From Enteropsectra breve (taxonomy: Eukaryota > Microsporidia), in contig JALPMN010000591.1 of NCBI GenBank assembly GCA_024243835.1, positions 1-25,889 on the forward strand: a stretch of 25,889 nucleotides of DNA, in the 5' to 3' direction. The notes below the pieces were generated by a model that was not told where the DNA came from, did not search any database, and saw only the letters and a list, made by a program, of their open reading frames with translations. Made by a program: the position numbers and the translations under genes. Positions 1 to 7,374 of this stretch are shown piece after piece; within the stretch, counting starts at the first letter, position 1, and every line of letters starts with the position of its first letter.

Positions 1-122
1 AACACATGTAGATGCACTAGGATTTATGCGCTAGAAATATGTGCTTGATACAGTTTTTAATGAAATATTTGCCCCCAAAACCCGCAAAAAGGGGGTGGGC
101 TAAACTTTTGCGACGGACTGTA
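1..122. mobile_element. Probable end of a Tc1/mariner-like DNA transposon, cut by the window edge
   Basis: Read on the minus strand from position 120 leftward, the sequence begins CAGTCCGTCGCAAAAGTT and is preceded by a TA at 121-122. Tc1/mariner elements insert at TA and commonly have terminal inverted repeats that start CAGT and contain a CAAAAGTT-like core, so this looks like one terminus with the element body lying to the left of the window. It runs into C-rich and G-rich tracts (72-76 and 91-95, with GGGC at 97-100) that can pair as a hairpin and stand out in AT-rich DNA. No transposase reading frame is visible in the short part present. It could also be a non-autonomous (MITE-like) copy. 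The second terminus is not in view, so the family is inferred. Confidence 0.4.
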
Positions 123-172
123 GTTATTTCAAAGTCTCTTCAAAAAATACTGTCCATTAAAAAAAGTTTTTT

Positions 173-176
173 AAAA
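173..176 (-). terminator. Pol III terminator of tRNA-Leu
   Basis: Four T residues on the minus strand abut the discriminator base of tRNA-Leu, which is the standard RNA polymerase III stop. More T-rich sequence follows further left. Confidence 0.7.
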
Positions 177-259
177 TAGCATCTGCAGGACTCGAACCCA
201 CGCTCTCGTCTGAGAAGTCGATCTTGAGTCGACCGCCTTAACCACTCGGCCAAGATGCT
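177..259 (-). tRNA. tRNA-Leu, anticodon CAA
   Basis: On the minus strand this 83-nt stretch folds as a class II tRNA. A perfect 7-bp acceptor stem (253-259 with 178-184) is followed by U8-G9, a D arm with AGTGGTTAAGG, and a perfect 5-bp anticodon stem GTCGA/TCGAC. The loop is CTCAAGA, giving anticodon CAA. A long variable arm (TCTC/GAGA) and a T arm with TTCGAGT follow, and the discriminator base is A, as expected for Leu. No CCA is encoded and no intron interrupts the anticodon loop. A run of four T follows the 3' end directly. Confidence 0.95.
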
Positions 260-300
260 TAAAAAAATACATTATGATAATAATTATATCATTCTAAGTG

Positions 301-383
301 ATATCAAAGAGACCATAGATCGATGTATCTGAAATGGGTTTAGTAGCCCGAGCATTCGGCATCGCACTCTTGTGTATTGATAT
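301..383. ncRNA. Candidate structured RNA between tRNA-Leu and SEC61
   Basis: Nested complementary segments make this 83-nt block foldable end to end: 301-307 with 377-383 (7 bp), 308-311 with 367-370 (4 bp), 321-325 with 360-364 (5 bp), and a hairpin 348-351/356-359 stacked directly on the last helix. All pairs are Watson-Crick, so the strand cannot be told. A T7 run follows on the plus strand at 420-426, and an A7 run at 261-267 would be a T7 stop on the minus strand. It does not match tRNA or 5S rRNA: there is no TTCRA box B and no 5S internal control region. I cannot name a family. Chance pairing in AT-rich DNA is possible. Confidence 0.3.
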
Positions 384-573
384 ATGAATGTGCTGCTAAT
401 AATCTTTGAAATACTTATGTTTTTTTAAGTAATGCTCATTACGATCTATCAAAATTCTTCATTTTAACGACTGAGAAATTCGGGTAATTTTTTTTAATTC
501 CTAACCAGCTAAAACAAAATTCTGCTCATTTACGAAGCTATTAATTTCCATTTAATACGCATCTACATTGGCT

Positions 574-581
574 TATAAATA
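574..581 (+). promoter_or_regulatory. TATA-box-like element upstream of SEC61
   Basis: TATAAATA lies 116 nt upstream of the chosen SEC61 start and is the best TATA match in this gap. Microsporidian 5' leaders are often short, so this may be too far from the start to act. The assignment rests on motif and position only. Confidence 0.25.
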
Positions 582-692
582 CCAGGAATAATATTATACA
601 AGCAACATTTCTTATTACACTCTCCTACTCTTTAACCACATTTCGCTTGGAAATAAAAATTTTTCATTTCTTTGTTTACTTGAAAAGTTTTA

Positions 693-696
693 CCCC
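693..696 (+). promoter_or_regulatory. CCC-type start signal of SEC61
   Basis: Four C residues sit one base before the ATG at 698. CCC- or GGG-type motifs close to start codons are known from microsporidia, and this one supports 698 over any upstream non-ATG start. Confidence 0.45.
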
Positions 697-697
697 T

Positions 698-2167
698 ATG
701 TCAGATGCAGCGAAAAAATCTTCATCCGGGCCCAGCATATTCTCATTTGGCAACACTTTGCAGTATGTCAAGCCATTTGCCAATATCGTCCCGCAGGTGA
801 AAAGCCCTCTTAGAAATCCCTCGTTCAGAGAGAAATTCATATGGACCTCGCTCGCCGTTCTGATTTATCTGATTGCATCACAAGTGCCTCTTTTTGGAAT
901 TAGAAATCTCAACAGCAAGGATCCACTTGGATGGATGCGCATGATGATGGCCTCTAACCGTGGAACACTGATGGACCTGGGTATTTCCCCGGTCGTTACC
1001 TCATCGATGGTGATGCAGATGATAACTTCCATTGGCCTCATAGCCCCGAACTATGCGATCAAAGAAGACAAGATGCTTGTTGATGTCCTACAAAAGCTGA
1101 TTGCGATCATAATGACCATTGGCCAGTCGTTTGTGCAGATCTACTCTGGCTACTACGGAACCCTCAATGATATTGGATATGCACAGGGTATTATGCTTTT
1201 TGCACAGCTTTTCATATCTGGAATGATAATCATTTTGCTTGATGAGCTGCTCCAGAAGGGATACGGCCTTGGAAACGGTGTAAATCTTTTCATTGTTACA
1301 AATGTCTGTGAAAGAATTATCTGGTCGGCATTTTCTCCAAAGGCGTATTTTACCGGCAGAAATCTTGAGTTTGAAGGCAGTGTCATTGCCGCTGTTCATT
1401 TGCTTATTGCCAGGAAAAATAAGCTTGCGGCGCTTTATGAAATATTCTTCAGAAAGAATCTTCCCAACATGTTTACCTTAATTGCAACACTCACCATATT
1501 CTGCCTGGTTGTCTATGTGCAGTCTCTGAGAGTTGAACTTCCCATCATCAGCCGCAAGCACAAGGGAATGGTAGGAACATATCCAATCAATCTCCTCTAC
1601 ACCTCTACAATGCCTGTTATCATCCAAAGTTATCTGGTTTCTCACCTTTCAACGCTTTCTAGATTTTTGTATTCCAAGTGGCCCAAGAACCTTTTTATAA
1701 GGCTTCTTGGTATCTGGGATATTAAGGCTGGTGAGGGTAACGTGCCCATTTCTGGATTCTGCTACTACATCTTCCCGCCCTCTTCCTTCAAGGACTGTAT
1801 AAACAGGCCTGTCTGGTTCACAATTTATCTTTTGGTTGTTCTCTATTCCTCAGCCATGCTTTCTAAGAGCTGGCTGGACTCTCATGAGGACAATTCTAAG
1901 GCTGTGTTCAAGAGAATCAAGGACCAGGACATGCAGCTCAAGGGAACCAAGGATTCTTCGGCGGTAGACAAGCTGAACGAGTACATCCCCACTGCAGCCT
2001 TCTTGGGTGGTCTATTCACGGCCTTTGTGATGGTCTTCTGTGATGTTGCATCTACTCTTGGATCAGGTTCCAATATTTTCCTTTGCGCTTCAATCATCAA
2101 CCAATACATGAAGCTGCTGGCTAAGGAAAGTATGGGAAAGAGCTCAAAGCAGTTATATATTGATTAA
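698..2167 (+). CDS. SEC61: Protein transport protein Sec61 subunit alpha
   Basis: This 489-aa protein is the pore-forming subunit of the ER translocon, which moves nascent secretory and membrane proteins across or into the ER membrane together with Sec61 beta and gamma. It is hydrophobic throughout and aligns with the family from its N-terminal amphipathic part: PFANIVPQVKSP, then a first membrane segment ending SQVPLFGI, then the plug-region pattern GTLMDLGISPVVTSSMVMQ. Further family signatures are QLFISGMIIILLDELLQKGYG, GNGVNLFI and the late loop with WFTIYLLVVLYSS. Length is close to yeast Sec61 (480 aa). The frame is open further upstream only through a TTG, so the first ATG, at 698, is chosen. 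It converges with the gene ending at 2317. No breaks are seen. Confidence 0.97.
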   Translation: MSDAAKKSSSGPSIFSFGNTLQYVKPFANIVPQVKSPLRNPSFREKFIWTSLAVLIYLIASQVPLFGIRNLNSKDPLGWMRMMMASNRGTLMDLGISPVVTSSMVMQMITSIGLIAPNYAIKEDKMLVDVLQKLIAIIMTIGQSFVQIYSGYYGTLNDIGYAQGIMLFAQLFISGMIIILLDELLQKGYGLGNGVNLFIVTNVCERIIWSAFSPKAYFTGRNLEFEGSVIAAVHLLIARKNKLAALYEIFFRKNLPNMFTLIATLTIFCLVVYVQSLRVELPIISRKHKGMVGTYPINLLYTSTMPVIIQSYLVSHLSTLSRFLYSKWPKNLFIRLLGIWDIKAGEGNVPISGFCYYIFPPSSFKDCINRPVWFTIYLLVVLYSSAMLSKSWLDSHEDNSKAVFKRIKDQDMQLKGTKDSSAVDKLNEYIPTAAFLGGLFTAFVMVFCDVASTLGSGSNIFLCASIINQYMKLLAKESMGKSSKQLYID

Positions 2168-2316
2168 ATGATATAGTATTTATAAATTTCAGTGATACTT
2201 TTTGTATTAAGCTATTTAACTAATGTTTTTTATATTATGGTGGCTATTTATATTATGATGTTTAATGATGGTATAATTGAGATTAATTAAAATGAGTGTA
2301 TTTTTTTAAAATTTTA

Positions 2317-4800
2317 TTATTTCGGTGCGCTCTTGTCCTCATCTATGCTCATAGGAATGGAAATGTTGCAGCTGCTTTTGTTGGCATATATATTTTTAAT
2401 AACTTTTCGCTCTCTGTTCGGCTCAGGTATTTTCATCTCACTTTTCCTTGGCCTGTTGAATTTTTCGTCTTCAACAGTCTTTTCCTCTTTCTTCTTGCTG
2501 AACAGCCCGAACATATTGAAAATAGAAGAATTATTTTTCTTGCTGTCCTCAAAGTCACGCAGAAGAACAGGCTTGTCATTCTCTTCAACATCATCAACAA
2601 ACTTGCTTAGATCTGCTGGACTGTTCTTATCATCAGAGCCCAGCGTAAAGATGTCTGCAAATGATTTAGAATACTTATTTTTATAAAGCTCATCCTTCTT
2701 AGGCTCTTCTGCAGCCGTTTCATGCGCACTGTTTTCTGGCATTTCGCTTATGATACTTGTATTATTAATTTCGTTATTGCTTAGCTCAGACTCTTTTTGA
2801 GAAGAGACCTCATTTTTCGCCGCGCTGCTGTAAATTTCGAGGAAGTTATCTTCATTCTTCTCTTCATAAGCCGGACCTGTTTCGTTATAGCTATGGTTGC
2901 TGCTATAGATCGTTTTATTTAAAGAATGTGTTTGATCGCTGTTCATCTCACCACCAAACGGATCAAAATCATCATCTTCATCAAAAATATTTCTTCTTTC
3001 ATTCGGAACTGCAAAGCTATCATTTTGACTTTCAGTCACAAAAGAATCGTTTTTTCCATCAATATCAACCTCAGTTCCTGTATATTTGAAATCTTCTGAG
3101 ATCAGATTTTGTAAAATCGCTTCGTTCTGATAACTGTTTTTTTGTAGAATAGATTCGTTTTGAGAAATGTTTTGTAGAATGCTTGGCTGAGGAAGTATTC
3201 GCTTTTCTTTATCACTCAGCAGATCTATTTTTTCGGCACATTTAAAGCTTTGAGAATGGCCGAACTCTTTATCGTCCTCCTTCCTGCCTTTATCTAAATC
3301 TGTATCTAATATCTTAAAGAGTCCTTTATCTATTAGACTCTTAAGGCCCCACTTTCTTTCTACTGGTTTTACTGTGGTTTCGTTTATTAGAGCCTTGATA
3401 TTCTCCCCATTGTTTATTTTCTTTATAACTTCTATGTAGTATAAATTATTGAATATCCTGTCACTATATTCTCCAATACTCACCATGCCTGCTTTGTAGA
3501 ATTTGATAAAAGGCCTGATAAAGTCCGTTTGACCATCCAGATACTGCCTGATGAAGCGCTTGTTTCCTGTGCTTGCAACTAAACAGTAGTTATCAACATA
3601 ACTGTTTTTATTCGAGTCTGCACAACTAAACAACGGTTCATTTTTAATATCTAATTTGTATCTTATTATTTCCCCAAGACTGCCACTGAAAATCAATTTC
3701 TTGGAAATGGCCTGTATCAGCGCTGTGTGTGCATCTTTTTCATAAATTAAACTATTAAGCTCGTTTTTGCTTATGACAAGATCATCACTAAATACTTCTT
3801 TTTTCTCCTTATCCGCCTCATTTGCAGATACTAATTGTTCGGCATACTTCAATCCTTCTTTCTTGATTTTTTCTAAATTTATAATTTGTATTTCAAAAAA
3901 GCTGAATTTGCACTCTGCCATTTGCCCATTGACCATTCTGGCCTGTTTCATTTGCTTCAGAACGATATTTTTGCCGTTTAAAGCCACTGTTAGTGGCCTG
4001 TAAAGCAGCACATGATTTTTAAAGTCTAAGAAATTGTATGGCTGTCGGCTATTTTTCTTTTCATCTTTCACTGCATGAAGCCCCATATTTTCAAAAGATC
4101 TGCTATCTTTAACGATGTCAGTATTAGGTTTATTGTATAGATCCTCATCTTTGTGCTCATTCATCGGTGTGCTATGCTCATTATAAAAAACTTTAGAATT
4201 TTCGGGGCTATGTGCAGGCACATTAAAAGCAATATTCTGCTCATTTTCTAATGTAATTTTAGATATTTCCTTGTTTTCTCTTTGAACATCTTTATATTCT
4301 TGCTTTGCATCCTTTAAAGTCAATGACGATACTCTGTGCTTGAGGTCTTCCTCAGCCTTCTGATTATCAAAAACCGTCAGCTTTTGCTTCTCTTCCTTAT
4401 GACTGAAAAGCTCCTCATTCTCATCTGAGAATTCAAAAATGATTTTGTTTTCACTGATATTATTTTCGATTGCACTGAGACTCTTCTCATTCTCTTCTGC
4501 TTTTTTGTGATTCTCATCAGCATTCTTTTCATTATCTCCTGAGTCGGAACTCAAAAAAGATTCTGCATTGCTAGTGAATACTAGTGATTCTTTTTCTCTT
4601 ATATCTTTTGTGAGGTTTACAGAATGTGGTGCGTTTCTTTCCTGCCTAGAGTATCCCATGAAACAGTCGCTATCTTCATCCAAAAAGTCGAGCTTGCTTG
4701 TTGTTTTACTAGTACTTGCTTCACTAATTCTCTGTGTTTTCACTGGAAGCTCTTCTCCATCACTCTCTCCAAAGATATCATTAGCGTTGTTTGCTTTCAT
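2317..4800 (-). CDS. Large acidic, mostly disordered protein of unknown function
   Basis: I do not recognise this 827-aa protein. Roughly residues 1-250 and 500-827 are rich in Glu, Asp, Lys, Ser and Asn and look disordered. Residues about 255-490 carry regularly spaced hydrophobic residues and are probably a folded, largely helical domain. Around residues 560-590 a short ILQ(N/K) motif recurs (SILQNISQNESILQK, then AILQNL), and NDSF occurs twice soon after. Near the C terminus is NMFGLFSKKKEEK followed by a basic segment. There is no signal peptide or membrane span. The ATG at 4798-4800 is preceded directly by CCC on the coding strand, which supports the start. A trafficking scaffold is possible, but the sequence does not show it. 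Confidence 0.85.
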   Translation of the reverse strand: MKANNANDIFGESDGEELPVKTQRISEASTSKTTSKLDFLDEDSDCFMGYSRQERNAPHSVNLTKDIREKESLVFTSNAESFLSSDSGDNEKNADENHKKAEENEKSLSAIENNISENKIIFEFSDENEELFSHKEEKQKLTVFDNQKAEEDLKHRVSSLTLKDAKQEYKDVQRENKEISKITLENEQNIAFNVPAHSPENSKVFYNEHSTPMNEHKDEDLYNKPNTDIVKDSRSFENMGLHAVKDEKKNSRQPYNFLDFKNHVLLYRPLTVALNGKNIVLKQMKQARMVNGQMAECKFSFFEIQIINLEKIKKEGLKYAEQLVSANEADKEKKEVFSDDLVISKNELNSLIYEKDAHTALIQAISKKLIFSGSLGEIIRYKLDIKNEPLFSCADSNKNSYVDNYCLVASTGNKRFIRQYLDGQTDFIRPFIKFYKAGMVSIGEYSDRIFNNLYYIEVIKKINNGENIKALINETTVKPVERKWGLKSLIDKGLFKILDTDLDKGRKEDDKEFGHSQSFKCAEKIDLLSDKEKRILPQPSILQNISQNESILQKNSYQNEAILQNLISEDFKYTGTEVDIDGKNDSFVTESQNDSFAVPNERRNIFDEDDDFDPFGGEMNSDQTHSLNKTIYSSNHSYNETGPAYEEKNEDNFLEIYSSAAKNEVSSQKESELSNNEINNTSIISEMPENSAHETAAEEPKKDELYKNKYSKSFADIFTLGSDDKNSPADLSKFVDDVEENDKPVLLRDFEDSKKNNSSIFNMFGLFSKKKEEKTVEDEKFNRPRKSEMKIPEPNRERKVIKNIYANKSSCNISIPMSIDEDKSAPK

Positions 4801-5064
4801 GGGCCAGAAAAAATAAAATTTACTTCAGGACGCAATGATTTGTAAAGAAAATGAGCGGATTTGTTGCACGTGCTTGAAATATGTCTTTAAGGTATTACTT
4901 TACAAACTATTAATAGCAGTATAATGCCACAACACACTTGACTATTTTAATGGACATTTAAAAAACAAAGAAATCTAATTTTAAACTAAGCATCATTTAT
5001 ATACTATAGTAATGGTGCAACAATATTCATTCTAAGCTAAAATTGGCATGACAGGCTCTCATCC

Positions 5065-5661
5065 TCAAAAACAGAACCATTTTCTTTTAGGCTTCGCATG
5101 CAGCACATTCTTTTTCAGTTCCTCTGCATCGAGATCAGCCTCTTTAATCAGCTCCTCGCGGATATATTGGTCTATTGCATCAGCCATCGCCTTTATTCCC
5201 TGTTTGGTCAGAGCACTAGCCTTGCAGAAGCGCAGATTCTGTTCTCTTGCTATCTTCTCTATTTCCTCGGAGGTGATCTCGGGGACATCCCCTTCCAAAT
5301 CCATTTTATTTGCAACAATTAGCACCCGCACTTCCTCTTTGCTGTTGTGCGAGTATACATAGTCGTTTATCCAGGTCTTGATCTTCTCAACTGAATTAAT
5401 ATCCGTAAATGAGGCTACTACGACAGCCAAAAACGTATTTCTTGTGTAGTTTCCAATGATCGAATGGAAGCGCTCTTGGCCCGCAGTGTCCCACAGCTGC
5501 AGCCGAATGGGATGCCCATCCAGCTCGTATGCCGTGCTCAGATAGTCTATGCCTATTGTTGGTGTCGCCTCTTGCACCTTGTTGTACAAATACTGGCTTA
5601 TCAGTGTTGTTTTTCCCACTGAGGTGTTTCCCAAGAACACAATTTTATACGCTCGTCTCAT
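5065..5661 (-). CDS. YPT6: Rab GTPase, Rab6/Ypt6 type, with atypical C terminus
   Basis: A 198-aa small GTPase. Rab6/Ypt6 proteins act in retrograde traffic between endosomes, Golgi and ER. The nucleotide-binding motifs are in order: P-loop GNTSVGKT (11-18), switch I with TPTIGIDYLS, WDTAGQERF (57-65), NKMD (118-121), and SAL (149-151) where most Rabs have SAK. The run VFLGNTSVGKTTLI followed by TIGIDYLS and RLQLWDTAGQERFHSIIGNY matches Rab6 better than other Rabs. The tail is basic (KPKRKW) and ends FCF, so the only C-terminal Cys is the penultimate residue. There is no CC, CXC or CaaX motif, which is odd for a Rab. The start ATG has CCC four bases upstream. The catalytic Gln of WDTAGQ is intact, so a functional GTPase is expected. 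Confidence 0.93.
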   Translation of the reverse strand: MRRAYKIVFLGNTSVGKTTLISQYLYNKVQEATPTIGIDYLSTAYELDGHPIRLQLWDTAGQERFHSIIGNYTRNTFLAVVVASFTDINSVEKIKTWINDYVYSHNSKEEVRVLIVANKMDLEGDVPEITSEEIEKIAREQNLRFCKASALTKQGIKAMADAIDQYIREELIKEADLDAEELKKNVLHAKPKRKWFCF

Positions 5662-5960
5662 GGCAGGGCGCTGGATTAAAGAAGAATTTGTTATTCCAAG
5701 AAAAGAAACAGTTTAGCCTCTCTACAACTTAAAGAAAATGTAAAACAGTATACATATGGTGTATATAGAGGCAGTAGATATATAAAATATTTTATTTTTA
5801 TAACACGGCTTAATATTTGAAAAACAGTTTATTTTTAGTCTTGCTAATAGTTTTTTTTAATTTACAGCAGTGGCGAATGATAAAATTAGACTTGTGTCTT
5901 TAGCATCACATCATTTCTGTAATACTGTAAAACGCACCAACTATATTGTGCCTTCGCTTC

Positions 5961-5980
5961 TGAAACAAATATTTGTTTCA
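5961..5980. repeat. Perfect 20-bp palindrome upstream of the small membrane protein gene
   Basis: TGAAACAAAT is followed at once by its exact reverse complement, with no spacer, ending 34 bases before the start at 6015. A perfect 20-bp palindrome is unlikely by chance at any one site. Its half-site, TGAAACAAA, recurs twice upstream of the LRR gene at 12425. It could be an operator for a dimeric regulator or a cruciform; nothing shows which. Confidence 0.6.
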
Positions 5981-5999
5981 CACTATTTATAAACAAAAA

Positions 6000-6014
6000 A
6001 TGGATATTCTATAG
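6000..6014 (+). other. Four-codon upstream ORF abutting the next start
   Basis: ATG at 6000 opens four codons (M-D-I-L), and its TAG stop at 6012-6014 directly touches the ATG at 6015 in the same frame. If transcription starts upstream of 6000, ribosomes would meet this ORF first. It may be accidental. Confidence 0.3.
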
Positions 6015-6221
6015 ATGCCCGAATTTTTATCTGATTTAAGTTGGTTAGTGTGGACTATGCTAGGATTGCTATGCCTCCTGATAATCGTTGCTATCGTATT
6101 TGCGATCTTGAAGATAATAAACAAAGACGATGAAAGAAATAATAATGGCCAGCCAAACGTAGTCATAGTGAACAACAGAGATGATGACTCAAAGAAGGAC
6201 AGCAAGTCTGAATCAAAATGA
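6015..6221 (+). CDS. Small single-span membrane protein, unknown function
   Basis: A 68-aa protein that I do not recognise. Residues about 10-33 form one strongly hydrophobic segment (WLVWTMLGLLCLLIIVAIVF is its core) preceded by a short, uncharged-to-acidic N terminus. The tail of about 35 residues is hydrophilic, ending in alternating Asp, Ser and Lys. This layout suits a small signal-anchored protein with an exposed C-terminal tail. An overlapping minus-strand frame (5987-6205) is also open, but the plus frame has the clearer protein-like organisation. No CCC or GGG signal precedes the ATG. It stands alone between two minus-strand genes. Confidence 0.6.
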   Translation: MPEFLSDLSWLVWTMLGLLCLLIIVAIVFAILKIINKDDERNNNGQPNVVIVNNRDDDSKKDSKSESK

Positions 6222-6308
6222 ATTTCTGGGCACTGAATAAATAATATTTAACAAAAGCTTTAGTTTTACCAGAATTTAATAAGCTAATACTCTGTGAAAG
6301 TAGATTTA

Positions 6309-6962
6309 TTATTTTTGGATTACTTTATAAATTCTTCCGAAAGTGTGTCCGCTTTTTACACCGGCTCTATGCGCTTCGTTGGTATCCTTATAGCACATTT
6401 CAAATAGCACATCATTTTCAGGCTCTTTCATTTCGAACAGCCCAGAGTCATCAAACACCTGGCACATGTCCTTAAAGAGATGGTCCACGTCTGTTGAGAT
6501 GTATATTTCGCCATCATCCTTAAGCAGGAATTTGTAAACTTGCATCATCTGTCGGCACACGACCCTTCCCTTCTGTTTTCTCTTCTTGAAATGTGGATCG
6601 GGAAAAAGTATAAATATTTTGGAAAGAGACTTTGGCTGGAAGTAGTTTGGAAGAAAAAGTAGCGCATTTGTTTTTATGACCGATGCATTTTTGATATCCT
6701 TTGTTCTAAGCTCCACAAACTCGACAACTTTGTCGCGGATCTCGAGGCCAAGCACATTTGCAGCGGGCGTTGCTTCGGCTGACTTGAACAGAAATCTGCC
6801 ATATCCACAGCCAATGTCAATGAACTCGGGCGCTTTGCCATTCTCAAAGTGCAGCGACCAGTCCATCTCCTCGGGTGCATTTGGTAGATCTAGCATTTCA
6901 TAGCGAAATGGATTTGTGTGTGCATGGCATCTGTAGTACTTCTTGGCCATTTTCTTTTCCAT
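6309..6962 (-). CDS. TRM8: tRNA (guanine-N7-)-methyltransferase, Trm8/METTL1 type
   Basis: A 217-aa S-adenosylmethionine-dependent enzyme. The family methylates N7 of G46 in the variable loop of a subset of tRNAs; in fungi it works with the WD-repeat protein Trm82, which is not in this window. Motif I is FIDIGCGYGRFLF (47-59), and the acidic end of strand beta-2 is GLEIRDKV (72-79). The family signature LFPDPHFKKRKQKGRVV spans 119-135, and the C-terminal TNEAHRAG..SGHTFGRIYKV matches the substrate-binding end of the fold. The start at 6962 has GGG seven bases upstream (GGGTTAAATG on the coding strand); Met5 is an alternative. It is slightly shorter than yeast Trm8 because the N-terminal extension is reduced. 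Confidence 0.95.
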   Translation of the reverse strand: MEKKMAKKYYRCHAHTNPFRYEMLDLPNAPEEMDWSLHFENGKAPEFIDIGCGYGRFLFKSAEATPAANVLGLEIRDKVVEFVELRTKDIKNASVIKTNALLFLPNYFQPKSLSKIFILFPDPHFKKRKQKGRVVCRQMMQVYKFLLKDDGEIYISTDVDHLFKDMCQVFDDSGLFEMKEPENDVLFEMCYKDTNEAHRAGVKSGHTFGRIYKVIQK

Positions 6963-7374
6963 TTAACCCAAAGATGTGTTCGAAATAATTATTTTAAAAA
7001 TTTTACAAGTACAGAAGCTGTTTTACATCAGCTTTGTTTGAACAAAAGCTTGATTACACCACCATTAGGAACATAAGATACTAAAATTCAAAGTTGTACA
7101 TTAGAATATCATTTTGCCTGATATCCATTTATATTTAGGCATCTTTTAGCTTCATTTACATCCGGTTTAATGAAACTATTTATATTTTCATTATAAATCA
7201 GCATGTAATGCATCTAAAACTGAAATTATAAAAGACTTTCACTGTAAGAAAGTTATTTTATCGCTGTTTACACTAATCATTATCGTAAGTAAATATACCT
7301 TAGAGATCACTAAAACAAAATTGACTAAACTTTTTTAATAATACTGAATTTTCTAGGCTGCGCGATATTTTTCG
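6963..7374. other. AT-rich intergenic stretch without a gene
   Basis: This 412-bp gap lies between two minus-strand genes and so holds the Trm8 promoter and the 3' end of the guanylyltransferase transcript. I see no ORF, RNA gene or long repeat. A 6-bp hairpin (AAGCTG/CAGCTT, near 7015-7035) is no more than expected by chance. Confidence 0.6.

Noticed and set aside
301..383. A tRNA or 5S rRNA in the foldable block
   Set aside because: A 7-bp end helix suggests a tRNA, but neither strand has a TTCRA T loop or a D arm in the right place, and the 5S internal control region is absent.
2317..4800. Sec16 (COPII scaffold) for the large disordered protein
   Set aside because: Size, acidity and a central folded region would fit, and the KKK-rich end recalls Sec16, but the Sec16 central-domain signature is not present.
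5987..6205. Minus-strand ORF opposite the small membrane protein
   Set aside because: It is a compositional mirror of the plus-strand gene; the plus frame has a clean single membrane span and hydrophilic tail.
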